From: Bacteroides rodentium JCM 16496
GTDB taxonomy: Bacteria > Bacteroidota > Bacteroidia > Bacteroidales > Bacteroidaceae
Reading direction: 5' to 3'
DNA: 64,000 nt
NCBI RefSeq assembly: GCF_000614125.1
Contig: NZ_BAKJ01000019.1
Span: 1-64,000, forward strand
The notes beneath the pieces are model-generated. The model saw nothing but the letters and a program-made list of their open reading frames with translations. It was not told where the DNA came from and made no database searches. This document shows, in pieces, positions 24,629 through 32,902 of the stretch. The first letter of the stretch is position 1; every line of letters starts with the position of its first letter. The translations under genes and the position numbers were made by a program.

Positions 24629-25183
24629 TTAGATATTTCCTAAATCAAAATTTTCGGGATTTTTTCCTTTAAAGTTCTTGAAGTACAGTTTTATCTCGCG
24701 CATATCCTTTTCGATGTCTCCGGTAGGCATGACAGCCTTGGTCGAGGAGATGGTCTTGGAAGGATAATCAATCCCGATAAGCATGATGGGCACTTGTGCT
24801 TTAAGTGCTATGTAATAAAAGCCTTTCTTCCAGTTAGGATTGGCTTTACGGGTTCCTTCCGGTGTAATGGCCAGATGGAAATGCTTGCTGTTTGCAAACT
24901 TTTCGGTCATTTGGTCCACTAAGGAAGATTTACGTCCCCGGTTCACCGGAATGCCGCCAACGGCTTTGAATATCAGTCCCAAAGGAAAAAAGAACCATTC
25001 CTTTTTCATCATGAAGCTGGTTTTGCGACCGATGGCACCATAAAACAATTTACCGATAAATAAATCCCAATTGGAAGTATGGGGTGCCGCACAAATTACA
25101 CATTTGTCGTAGTCGGGCACCGTCACGTCTGTCTTCCAGCCCAGCAGGCGATAATAAATGAAGCTATAAAAGGCTTTCTTCAT
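24629..25183 (-). CDS. 1-acylglycerol-3-phosphate acyltransferase family protein
   Basis: This 184-residue protein contains the two acyltransferase motifs: H-x4-D as HTSNWD (residues 35-40) and PEGTR (near 108-112). Members transfer acyl groups to lysophosphatidic acid or related lipids at the inner membrane. It is shorter than PlsC and lacks a long N-terminal anchor, as in several Bacteroides paralogues of uncertain substrate. The upstream 89-residue gene is only 1 base away, so the two are probably co-translated. Confidence 0.85.
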   Translation of the reverse strand: MKKAFYSFIYYRLLGWKTDVTVPDYDKCVICAAPHTSNWDLFIGKLFYGAIGRKTSFMMKKEWFFFPLGLIFKAVGGIPVNRGRKSSLVDQMTEKFANSKHFHLAITPEGTRKANPNWKKGFYYIALKAQVPIMLIGIDYPSKTISSTKAVMPTGDIEKDMREIKLYFKNFKGKNPENFDLGNI

Positions 25184-25184
25184 C

Positions 25185-25454
25185 TTATTTCAGTTTGCCC
25201 ATTGCGTCAATAATTTCATCTACTTTTGCATTGAAGTCAGCACGAAGTTTTTTGTAGAAACCTTTTACATTTCCCGGCTCGGTGTGGCTGATGCGGCTTA
25301 TGAATTCATCTTGCATTTTCAGAATTTCAGCCATCAGTTCATCGGCTTTCTGTTTGTCTGTTCCAGGTACATATAAGCTGTTTACAAGACACTCTGTGAA
25401 CAATTCTCCCGCAATATAGTTTATATTCTTCTTTAGCTCTTTTCTACTTGCCAT
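25185..25454 (-). CDS. Small helical protein, unknown function
   Basis: This 89-residue, charged, mostly helical protein begins MASRKELKKNINYIAGELF. It lies 1 base upstream of the acyltransferase gene on the same strand. A -7-like TATCTTTA is about 40 bases upstream. Related short proteins occur in Bacteroides, but I do not recognise a function; lipid or membrane association is possible only by context. Confidence 0.65.
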   Translation of the reverse strand: MASRKELKKNINYIAGELFTECLVNSLYVPGTDKQKADELMAEILKMQDEFISRISHTEPGNVKGFYKKLRADFNAKVDEIIDAMGKLK

Positions 25455-25562
25455 AATCTTTACGTTTAAAATGAATAATCTGAATTATTTTCGGTAAAGA
25501 TAATGTTTTTCTTTGTTAGTGTAGAGCAAAAAAAGGTTTTTATGTGTTTTTAATTTAATGGT

Positions 25563-25602
25563 TTTGTGGAATTATTCCACAAACTGTGGACACATTCCAC
25601 AA
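25563..25602. promoter_or_regulatory. Two palindromic operator-like sites upstream of the efflux operon
   Basis: A perfect 21-base palindrome TTTGTGGAATTATTCCACAAA (25563-25583, centre 25573) is followed by a second TGTGGA-N5-TCCACA site (25585-25601, centre 25593). The centres are 20 bases apart, two helical turns, so two dimers could bind on the same face. The sites are 98-137 bases upstream of the sigma-54-like promoter candidate and about 155 bases before the start codon. Confidence 0.65.
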
Positions 25603-25699
25603 GGGAAAATGGAAGATGCCACCATGAATAAAGAATTGTTGTCTTCTTTTCTGTCTGATATATAGTTTGTTAGAAGTGATGGATGAGATGGTGATAGAT

Positions 25700-25714
25700 T
25701 GGCATCGGATTTGT
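25700..25714 (+). promoter_or_regulatory. Candidate sigma-54-type promoter of the efflux operon
   Basis: TGGCA-N6-TTGT matches the -24/-12 pattern TGGCA-N6-TTGC except the last base. Transcription would start about 45 bases before the ATG at 25758. No good TAnnTTTG site is seen in this gap. The distant palindromes at 25563-25602 would be suitable for an enhancer-binding activator. Confidence 0.4.
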
Positions 25715-25757
25715 TTTAATAGAAAGAAACAGGGTTAAATTTAATATACAAACAAGC

Positions 25758-27032
25758 ATGAGACAGTTTTTCCAAAAAAAAGAATTGAAACTAAAGAAGA
25801 AGAGGTTGCTGATGATGATTGCCTGCATGGCGGTATTGTTGGCAGGCTACTTCATTCTGACTTGGCCTAAAAAGGTTGAACCGGAAGCTCCTACCGTGAT
25901 TGTGGAACCTGCGGAAAAAGGAGATGTGGAGATATATGGAGAGTACGTGGGACGTATTCGCGCCCAGCAGTTTGTAGAGGTACGTGCGCGTGTGGAAGGG
26001 TATTTGGAGAATATGCTTTTCGCAGAAGGAACATATGTCACCAAGAACCAGGTACTTTTTGTGATAAACCAGGAACAATATAGGGCAAAGGCTGACAAAG
26101 CCCGTGCACAGTTGAAGAAGGATGAAGCGCAGGCATTGAAGGCAAAGCGCGATTTGGAGCGTATCCGCCCCCTCTATGCGCAGAACGCTGCCAGCCAGCT
26201 GGATTTGGACAATGCCCAGGCTGCTTACGAAACTGCAGAAGCTTCGGTAGCGATGAGCCAGGCCGATTTGGATCAGGCTGAATTGGAACTGGGGTATACG
26301 CTGGTCCGTTCTCCGCTGTCGGGGCATATCAGTGAAAGAAATGTGGATTTGGGAACACTGGTGGGACCGGGAGGCAAGTCCTTGCTGGCTACGGTTGTGA
26401 AAAGCGATACGGTTTTGGTAGACTTCAGCATGACGGCATTGGATTACCTGAAAAGCAAGGAACGGAATATTGAGATAGGGCGCCAGGACTCTACACGTTC
26501 CTGGCAGCCGAACATTACGATTACTTTGGCAGATAATACCGTCTATCCTTATAAGGGCTATGTGGATTTTGCCGAACCTCAGGTGGACCCGCAGACCGGA
26601 ACATTCTCCGTGCGTGCCGAAATGCCGAACCCTGACAGAGCGTTGCTGCCGGGGCAGTTTACGAAGGTGAAGCTGTTGCTGGATGTACGTGAGGGGGCTG
26701 TCGCCGTTCCTCAAAAGGCGGTTACCATTGAGAAAGGTGGTGCTTATATTTTTGTGATGCGCCGGGACTCTACGGTCGAAAAGCGTTTCATTGAGCTGGG
26801 ACCTGAATTTGGCAACAATTGGGTGGTTGAGCGTGGTCTGGCTGCCGGAGAACAAATTGTGACGGAAGGTTTCCACAAGCTGACTCCGGGTATGAAAGTA
26901 CGTGTCCAGGCTGCCGTTCCTAAAAAGGAGGAAGAGCAGACGAGTGATTCTCTGAACAAACAGGTTGTTTCCGAAACCAAGCAGACTGCTCCGGCTGAGA
27001 ATAAATCAAAGGACAACAACCCTTCAAAGTAA
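25758..27032 (+). CDS. RND efflux pump, periplasmic adaptor (AcrA/MexA type)
   Basis: This 424-residue membrane fusion protein links the inner-membrane pump to the outer-membrane channel. An N-terminal signal anchor (near residues 16-35) is followed by a biotinyl-lipoyl-like domain (VEVRARVEGYLENMLFAEG), a coiled-coil hairpin (residues about 110-185, heptad-rich), the second lipoyl half (GYTLVRSPLSGHISER) and the beta-barrel domain. The tail is Gln/Lys/Ser-rich. It is the first gene of a three-gene pump operon with the transporter and an OprM-type channel. Confidence 0.93.
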   Translation: MRQFFQKKELKLKKKRLLMMIACMAVLLAGYFILTWPKKVEPEAPTVIVEPAEKGDVEIYGEYVGRIRAQQFVEVRARVEGYLENMLFAEGTYVTKNQVLFVINQEQYRAKADKARAQLKKDEAQALKAKRDLERIRPLYAQNAASQLDLDNAQAAYETAEASVAMSQADLDQAELELGYTLVRSPLSGHISERNVDLGTLVGPGGKSLLATVVKSDTVLVDFSMTALDYLKSKERNIEIGRQDSTRSWQPNITITLADNTVYPYKGYVDFAEPQVDPQTGTFSVRAEMPNPDRALLPGQFTKVKLLLDVREGAVAVPQKAVTIEKGGAYIFVMRRDSTVEKRFIELGPEFGNNWVVERGLAAGEQIVTEGFHKLTPGMKVRVQAAVPKKEEEQTSDSLNKQVVSETKQTAPAENKSKDNNPSK

Positions 27033-27039
27033 TGATGTT

Positions 27040-30000
27040 ATGAAAGTAAGTTTCTTTATAGACCGCCCGGTATTCTCGGCGGTGATATCGATTGTGATTG
27101 TAATTGTCGGTGTCATTGGCCTGACCATGCTGCCGGTAGACCAATATCCGCAGATAACGCCTCCCGTAGTGAAAATCAGTGCTTCCTATCCGGGAGCCAG
27201 TGCATTGACTGTTTCGCAAGCGGTGGCAACCCCTATCGAGCAGGAGATAAACGGTACTCCCGGTATGCTGTACATGGAGTCCAACAGTTCCAATTCCGGA
27301 GGATTTTCGGCTACGGTCACTTTCGACGTGTCTGCCGACCCGGATTTGGCTGCCGTAGAAATACAGAACCGTGTGAAACTGGCGGAGAGCCGTTTGCCGG
27401 CCGAAGTGATTCAGAACGGCATTTCTGTGGAAAAGCAGGCTCCCAGCCAGTTGATGACCATCTGCCTGACTTCCAGTGACCCGAAGTTCGACGAGATTTA
27501 TTTGAGTAACTTTGCTACTATCAATGTACTCGACTTGTTGCGCCGTATTCCCGGTGTGGGACGTGTTTCCAACATTGGCAGCCGTTACTATGCCATGCAG
27601 ATATGGGCGCTGCCCGACAAGCTTGCCAACTTCGGACTGACGGTGCAGGACTTGCAGAATGCCCTGAAAGACCAGAACCGTGAGTCTGCTGCGGGTGTTT
27701 TGGGACAACAGCCGGTGAAGGGACTCGACATTACTATCCCTATCACTACCCAGGGGCGTTTAAGCTCGGCAAAGCAGTTTGAGGACATTGTGGTCCGTGC
27801 CAATGCCAACGGTTCCATCATCCGTCTGCGCGATGTGGCGCGTGTTTCATTGGAAGCATCTTCGTATAGTACGGAGAGTGGTATCAACGGTGAGAATGCT
27901 GCCGTTCTCGGTATCTATATGCTTCCCGGGGCCAATGCAATGGAAGTTGCAAAGAGCGTAAAGGCTGCTATGGAGGAAATCAGCGCAAATTTCCCTGAGG
28001 GGATGAGTTATGAGATTCCCTTCGACATGACGACTTATATTTCCGAATCCATTCACGAAGTATACAAGACGTTGTTCGAAGCACTGATTCTGGTGGTGCT
28101 GGTTGTATTTCTATCCTTGCAAAGTTGGCGTGCGACGGTGATACCGATTGTTGCGGTACCTATTTCCCTGATTGGTACCTTCGGTTTCATGCTTATTTTC
28201 GGTTTCTCTCTGAACATACTGACTTTGCTTGGATTGATTCTTGCCATCGGTATTGTGGTGGATGATGCCATTGTGGTGGTGGAGAATGTAGAGCATCTTA
28301 TGGAGACGGAGAAATTGAGCCCGTATGAAGCTACCAAAAAGGCGATGAACGGATTGGCAAGTGCCTTGATTGCCACATCGCTGGTGCTCTGTGCCGTGTT
28401 TGTGCCGGTAAGTTTCTTGAGTGGAATCACCGGACAGTTATACCGTCAGTTTACCATTACTATCGCCGTTTCCGTATTGCTTTCTACGGTAGTGGCCCTG
28501 ACGCTTAGTCCCGTCATGTGTTCGCTCATATTGAAGCCCGACAGTGGAAAGAAAAAGAACCTGGTTTTCCGCAAAATCAATGAATGGCTGAACTTGGGCA
28601 ATCACAAATATGTGGCTGTCATTAACCGGGTCATCAGGAATCCCCGTCGCTTGATGAGTGCGTTCGGCCTGGTACTGGTTGCCATTTTCATTATCCACCG
28701 GTTGGTGCCTACCAGCTTCCTGCCGGTAGAAGACCAGGGCTATTTTAAGATAGAGTTGGAGTTGCCGGAAGGTGCTACTTTGGAGCGAACCCGTGTGGTG
28801 ACCGACCGTGCCGTGCAATACTTGGAGAAGAATCCCTATGTGGCCTATGTGCAGAACGTGACGGGTAGCAGCCCCCGTGTGGGTAGCAACCAGGCACGTA
28901 GTGAGCTGACGGTTATCTTGAAACCGTGGGAAGAGCGTAAGGGGATTTCCATCGATAAGATAATGGAGAATGTGGAGAGGGATTTGAAGGAATATCCCGA
29001 ATGCAGGGTCTATCTTTCCACGCCTCCGGTCATTCCGGGATTGGGTACCTCGGGAGGTTTCGAAATGCAGCTTGAGGCGCGTGGAGAGGCGACGTTCGAC
29101 AACCTGGTGCAGGCAGCGGATACGCTGATGTATTATGCCCGGAAGCATAAGGAGCTGACGGGGCTTTCATCATCCTTGCAGTCTGAAATACCGCAACTTT
29201 ATTTTGATGTGGACCGTGATAAGGTGAAAATGCTGGGTGTGCCCCTGGCGGATGTATTCTCTACCATGAAGGCCTATACCGGTTCTGTATATGTGAACGA
29301 TTTCAATATGTTCAACCGTATATATAAGGTGTATATCCAGGCCGAGGCTCCTTATCGTGAGCATAAGGACAATATCAACTTGTTCTTTGTAAAGGCAAAG
29401 GACGGAGTGATGGTGCCGCTTACTTCCTTGGGAAATGCCTCTTATACCACCGGACCGGGCAGTATCAAGCGTTTCAATATGTTTACCACTGCCGTCATCC
29501 GCGGTTCTGCGGCACAAGGCTACAGTTCCGGCCAGGCAATGGAGATTATGGAGCAGATTGCGCGTGACCACTTGCCGGACAATATCGGTCTGGAGTGGAG
29601 TGGCCTTTCCTATCAGGAAAAGAAGGCGGGAGGACAGACGGGTCTTGTGCTTACGCTGGTATTCCTTTTCGTATTCCTCTTTTTGGCTGCGCAATATGAA
29701 AGTTGGACGGTGCCTGTCGCGGTATTGCTTTCACTGCCGGTTGCCGCTTTGGGCGCCTATCTGGGCGTTGTGATATGCGGATTGGAGAATGATATTTATT
29801 TCCAGATCGGCTTGGTGATGCTGGTGGGGCTTGCGGCAAAGAATGCCATTTTGATTGTGGAGTTTGCCAAGGTGCAGGTCGACAAGGGAGGAGACCTGAT
29901 ACAGTCTGCCATCCATGCTGCCCAACTCCGTTTCCGGCCTATCCTGATGACTTCCCTCGCCTTTGTATTGGGAATGCTTCCTATGGTGTTGGCAAGCGGA

Positions 30001-30150
30001 CCGGGCTCGGCAAGCCGTCAGGCCATCGGTACGGGTGTTTTTTTCGGAATGATATTTGCCATTATATTCGGTATTGTGCTTGTACCGTTCTTCTTTGTCC
30101 TGGTATACAAGACAAAAGCCAAAGTGCAGCATAAGATTAAGAAAGACTGA
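27040..30150 (+). CDS. RND efflux transporter (HAE1/AcrB type)
   Basis: This 1036-residue inner-membrane proton-driven drug or lipid exporter starts at ATG 27040 (MKVSFFIDRPVFSAVISIVI), 7 bases after the adaptor stop. It has 12 predicted membrane segments and two large periplasmic loops. The twin Asp of the proton relay is seen in TM4 (GIVVDDAIVVVENVEH), and PVAALGAYLGVVICG and AAKNAILIVEFA mark the second half. Length is typical of HAE1 pumps. An in-frame start upstream lies inside the adaptor gene and is rejected. Confidence 0.95.
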   Translation: MKVSFFIDRPVFSAVISIVIVIVGVIGLTMLPVDQYPQITPPVVKISASYPGASALTVSQAVATPIEQEINGTPGMLYMESNSSNSGGFSATVTFDVSADPDLAAVEIQNRVKLAESRLPAEVIQNGISVEKQAPSQLMTICLTSSDPKFDEIYLSNFATINVLDLLRRIPGVGRVSNIGSRYYAMQIWALPDKLANFGLTVQDLQNALKDQNRESAAGVLGQQPVKGLDITIPITTQGRLSSAKQFEDIVVRANANGSIIRLRDVARVSLEASSYSTESGINGENAAVLGIYMLPGANAMEVAKSVKAAMEEISANFPEGMSYEIPFDMTTYISESIHEVYKTLFEALILVVLVVFLSLQSWRATVIPIVAVPISLIGTFGFMLIFGFSLNILTLLGLILAIGIVVDDAIVVVENVEHLMETEKLSPYEATKKAMNGLASALIATSLVLCAVFVPVSFLSGITGQLYRQFTITIAVSVLLSTVVALTLSPVMCSLILKPDSGKKKNLVFRKINEWLNLGNHKYVAVINRVIRNPRRLMSAFGLVLVAIFIIHRLVPTSFLPVEDQGYFKIELELPEGATLERTRVVTDRAVQYLEKNPYVAYVQNVTGSSPRVGSNQARSELTVILKPWEERKGISIDKIMENVERDLKEYPECRVYLSTPPVIPGLGTSGGFEMQLEARGEATFDNLVQAADTLMYYARKHKELTGLSSSLQSEIPQLYFDVDRDKVKMLGVPLADVFSTMKAYTGSVYVNDFNMFNRIYKVYIQAEAPYREHKDNINLFFVKAKDGVMVPLTSLGNASYTTGPGSIKRFNMFTTAVIRGSAAQGYSSGQAMEIMEQIARDHLPDNIGLEWSGLSYQEKKAGGQTGLVLTLVFLFVFLFLAAQYESWTVPVAVLLSLPVAALGAYLGVVICGLENDIYFQIGLVMLVGLAAKNAILIVEFAKVQVDKGGDLIQSAIHAAQLRFRPILMTSLAFVLGMLPMVLASGPGSASRQAIGTGVFFGMIFAIIFGIVLVPFFFVLVYKTKAKVQHKIKKD

Positions 30151-30167
30151 TTTTAAAGACAACGTTT

Positions 30168-31543
30168 ATGAAAAGAAAGAATATATATATTATTTTGTTG
30201 CTGGGTATGTTTGCCCTTACCTCATGCAAGGTGGGCAAGGGTTATGTGCGTCCGGAGATGGCATTGCCGGATAGCCTGGCACAGCAGCAGGATAGCATGA
30301 GCATAGCCGATGAACAGTGGCAGGCGGTTTATACGGACAGCACGCTGCGTGGTCTGATAGACCGTGCTCTGGAATATAACAAAGACATGCTGATCGCAGC
30401 TTCCCGTGTCAAGGAGATGGCTGCCCAAAAACGTATCAGTGTTGCCAACCTTCTGCCGCAGCTCACCGGAAAGGTGGAGGCTGAGCGCGAGGTGGAGAAT
30501 TACGGTGGTCATAGTCGTGATGTAGGCAATGCTTATGAAGCCAAGGCATTGCTCTCTTGGGAACTGGACCTTTGGGGAAACTTGAGATGGAAGAAAGTGG
30601 CTGCTGTGGCCGAATATCTGCAAAGTGTGGAGGCGCAGCGTGCGTTGCGCATGACTATCGTTGCCGAAGTGGCGCAGGCTTATTATGAGCTGGTAGCCCT
30701 TGATACGGAACTGGAGATTGTACGTCAGACACAAAAGGCGCGCGAAGAAGGAGTGCGCTTGGCCCGTATTCGTTTTGAAGGTGGACTGACCTCGGAGACT
30801 TCTTATCAGCAGGCTCAAGTGGAGTTGGCTCGTACGGCTACTCTTGTTCCGGATTTGGAACGCCGTATCTCTCTGAAAGAAAATGATATATCCTTCCTTG
30901 TGGGGGAATTTCCTACCCGTATCAAGCGTGTCAGTTTTCTGCAAGAACTGGATGTGCCGGAGTCCTTACCGGTAGGTCTGCCTTCCGATTTGTTGGAACG
31001 TCGCCCCGATGTCCGTGCGGCGGAGCAGCAGTTGAGGCTGAACATGCCAGAGTGAAAGTTGCTTATACCAATATGTTCCCCCGTCTGGCCCTGACCGGAC
31101 AATTTGGATTGGAAAGTGATGTGTTGTCCAATTTCCTGGAATCCCCCTATTCCTTATTGAATGGGGCAGTCTTGGCACCGCTTTTCGGTTGGGGAAAGAA
31201 CCGTGCTGCACTGAAAGCGCAGAAGGCTTCTTTTGAAGCCGAAGTGCATAGCTATGAAAAGACAGTGCTGAATGCTTTCAAGGAGGCGAAGAATGCCATT
31301 GTGGATTTCAATAAGATAAAGGAGGTCTACCAACTGCGTGCCAAACTTGAACGCTCTGCCAAGGGATATGTGGATTTGGCACAGTTGCAATACATCAACG
31401 GCGTCATCAATTATATGGATGTGCTCGACGCCCAACGTGGTTATTTCGATGCCCAAATAGGGGTGAGCAATGCCATCCGCGACGAACTTATTGCCATGGT
31501 AAATGTCTATAAGGCATTGGGAGGCGGCTGGCAAACCGAATGA
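30168..31543 (+). CDS. Outer-membrane efflux lipoprotein (OprM/NodT type), one frame break
   Basis: The N-terminal lipobox FALTSC shows a lipoprotein. The TolC-like body follows, with the two long helical repeats typical of the family (for example AEVAQAYYELVALDTELEIV and the LLERRPDVRAAEQQLR motif). The frame breaks near 31036, where TTGAGGCTGAAC should contain one more G (TTGAGGGCTGAAC); the sequence then continues with HARVKVAYTNMFPRLALTG to the stop at 31543. Corrected length is about 458 residues, which is normal. It is the outer-membrane channel of the efflux operon, 17 bases after the transporter. Confidence 0.9.
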
Positions 31544-31567
31544 CGTGTGATTAAAAAAACAGTAAGA

Positions 31568-31683
31568 GGGTGTCAAAATTCACCACAGATTACGCAGATT
31601 TGCACAGATAAGCATCCTTGATTATCAGTAGATTAAACCCGTTCTGTGTTAATCCGTGTAATCTGTGGTGAATTTTGACACCC
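31568..31683. repeat. Large inverted repeat (REP-like hairpin) after the efflux operon
   Basis: The 26-base arms GGGTGTCAAAATTCACCACA... (31568-31593) and their exact complement (31658-31683) enclose a 64-base loop that continues the pairing imperfectly through ACGCAGATTTGCACAG and CTGTGTTAATCCGT. The words CACAGATTACGCAGATT and AATCTGTGGTG recur in Bacteroidetes intergenic palindromes as I recall. It can end the efflux transcript and that of the convergent cold-shock gene. Confidence 0.85.
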
Positions 31684-31712
31684 CCCCTTGTCCTATAATT
31701 GGCTTATTTCAT

Positions 31713-32087
31713 CTAGGATTCTGTATTTAGAGTCTCCTTGTCTTTTTTCTTTTCCTTTGCCTTTTCTACTTCAAGAGCTACGTTTACGGCATTCATGCCT
31801 TTGAGACCACGTTCAAGGTCGAACGTCACAATATTGTTTTCTGCTATATCCGTAAGTACATTATTAATGTGGAAAAAGTATTTCTCGGTCCCGGATAGGT
31901 CCTTGATGAAGCCGAAGCCTTTCGATTCATTGAAAAACTCGATACGTCCTCTGTGGATGACCGGTTCTTCCTTATCTTTTTTGGGAGTTGATATGACGAT
32001 TTCTTCCAGCTTTATTTCTTCTTTGGGAGTGTTTTCTGCGGGAGGAGTAGAGGTTATCATGCCGTTTTCGTCAACATAGGCAATCAT
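31713..32087 (-). CDS. Cold-shock-domain protein
   Basis: This 124-residue protein has an acidic N-terminal extension (about 45 residues) followed by a cold-shock/S1-like domain with the nucleic-acid-binding motif GRIEFFNESKGFGFIKDL and the strand SGTEKYFFH. It ends in a Lys-rich tail (KAKEKKKDKE). These proteins bind single-stranded RNA and prevent misfolding. It lies downstream of a 31-residue basic ORF and an RRM protein on the same strand, a set of RNA-related genes. Confidence 0.88.
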   Translation of the reverse strand: MIAYVDENGMITSTPPAENTPKEEIKLEEIVISTPKKDKEEPVIHRGRIEFFNESKGFGFIKDLSGTEKYFFHINNVLTDIAENNIVTFDLERGLKGMNAVNVALEVEKAKEKKKDKETLNTES

Positions 32088-32114
32088 ATCTTCAAAGCTG
32101 TTGGCTTTGTTGGA

Positions 32115-32210
32115 TTAGTTTCTTTTCTTCTTTCTTTTCTGTTTTTCAGCTCGTCGGGCGAGTCTTTTCTTTTCATTTTCACGCTTGTCTGCGGAGATGG
32201 ATTTGGCCAT
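32115..32210 (-). CDS. Very basic 31-residue protein
   Basis: A frame from ATG (32208-32210) to TAA (32115-32117) encodes MAKSISADKRENEKKRLARR followed by AEKQKRKKKRN. About half of the residues are Lys or Arg. It sits 27 bases upstream of the cold-shock gene on the same strand and has clean, gene-like codons. Similar tiny basic proteins accompany cold-shock genes in Bacteroides as I recall. It may bind RNA or ribosomes. Confidence 0.6.
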   Translation of the reverse strand: MAKSISADKRENEKKRLARRAEKQKRKKKRN

Positions 32211-32235
32211 GTATCTTTATTTATTGAGTTATAAA

Positions 32236-32272
32236 AAAAGCAGGGGGCATTGCTACAACACCTCCTGCTTTT
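32236..32272 (-). terminator. Terminator after the RRM gene
   Basis: AAAAGCAGG and CCTGCTTTT (nine pairs) enclose a loop of 19 bases, with T-rich sequence after the stem on the - strand. It lies 18 bases after the stop of the RNA-binding protein gene. Confidence 0.8.
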
Positions 32273-32289
32273 GTCAGTAGTTAAGAATA

Positions 32290-32595
32290 TTAATATCTTC
32301 TAGAGTTGTAACCGCCTCTTCTGTCGCGATTGCCGCCATTGGAAGGTCTTTCTTCGCGGGGGCGTGCCACGTTTACCGAGATCTGTTTGTGCTCAAATTC
32401 AGCACCGTTCAATTCGTCAATGGCTTTTTGGCCTGCTACATCGTCCGGCATTTCTACGAAACCGAAACCTCTAGATCTTCTTGTTTCTCTGTCTGTAATG
32501 ATTCTTGCAGAAGAAACTTCTCCGTACTCTGAAAATAAATCGTTTAATTCAGCGTCTGTTGTGCTGAAATTTAAACCTGAAATGTAAATGTTCAT
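32290..32595 (-). CDS. RNA-recognition-motif (RRM) protein, Rbp type
   Basis: This 101-residue protein consists of one RRM with RNP2 IYISGL (residues 3-8) and RNP1 RGFGFVEM (residues 42-49), plus a Gly/Arg-rich tail (GGNRDRRGGYNSRRY). Such small RRM proteins are abundant in Bacteroides and act as global RNA-binding regulators or chaperones. The leader is long (about 125 bases from the predicted -7 site), as often seen for cold-inducible RNA-binding protein genes. Confidence 0.92.
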   Translation of the reverse strand: MNIYISGLNFSTTDAELNDLFSEYGEVSSARIITDRETRRSRGFGFVEMPDDVAGQKAIDELNGAEFEHKQISVNVARPREERPSNGGNRDRRGGYNSRRY

Positions 32596-32723
32596 TTGAA
32601 ATTTTAATTAATTGTAATTATTAAATTGGAGTATGGAGAATAATTATGGAAGAGACCGCCTAATAATAGTTATATATTAAAAGAAGAACAATGCGATAAT
32701 GACTCGTAACTCAAACTTTGCGG

Positions 32724-32731
32724 CAAAGATA
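32724..32731 (-). promoter_or_regulatory. Predicted promoter of the RRM gene
   Basis: On the - strand TATCTTTG (followed by C) is a full match to the Bacteroides -7 element. It would give a 5' leader of about 120 bases, which could hold regulatory structure. Confidence 0.55.
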
Positions 32732-32821
32732 ACACAATAAATCAGTTAATTGCTTTCTTCTCCTTTTTATTTTAGGATAAAAAACGATAAATGTCATTTT
32801 ATACATTATTTCGACCTCTCG

Positions 32822-32853
32822 TTTGCATATCTTACGAAAAAAAGCGAAATTTG
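32822..32853 (+). promoter_or_regulatory. Predicted promoter of the phosphofructokinase gene
   Basis: TTTG (32822-32825), a 20-base spacer and GAAATTTG (32846-32853) form a near-consensus Bacteroides promoter with one -7 mismatch, about 50 bases before the ATG at 32903. Confidence 0.6.
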
Positions 32854-32902
32854 CGACGCTTTTAAACGGAACTTTACTAACACCTTTAAATAATTAAGAG
32901 AA

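Noticed and set aside
26965-27039. Upstream extension of the RND transporter by 25 codons
   Set aside because: The extension overlaps the adaptor coding sequence; MKVSFFIDRP at 27040 is the normal family start.
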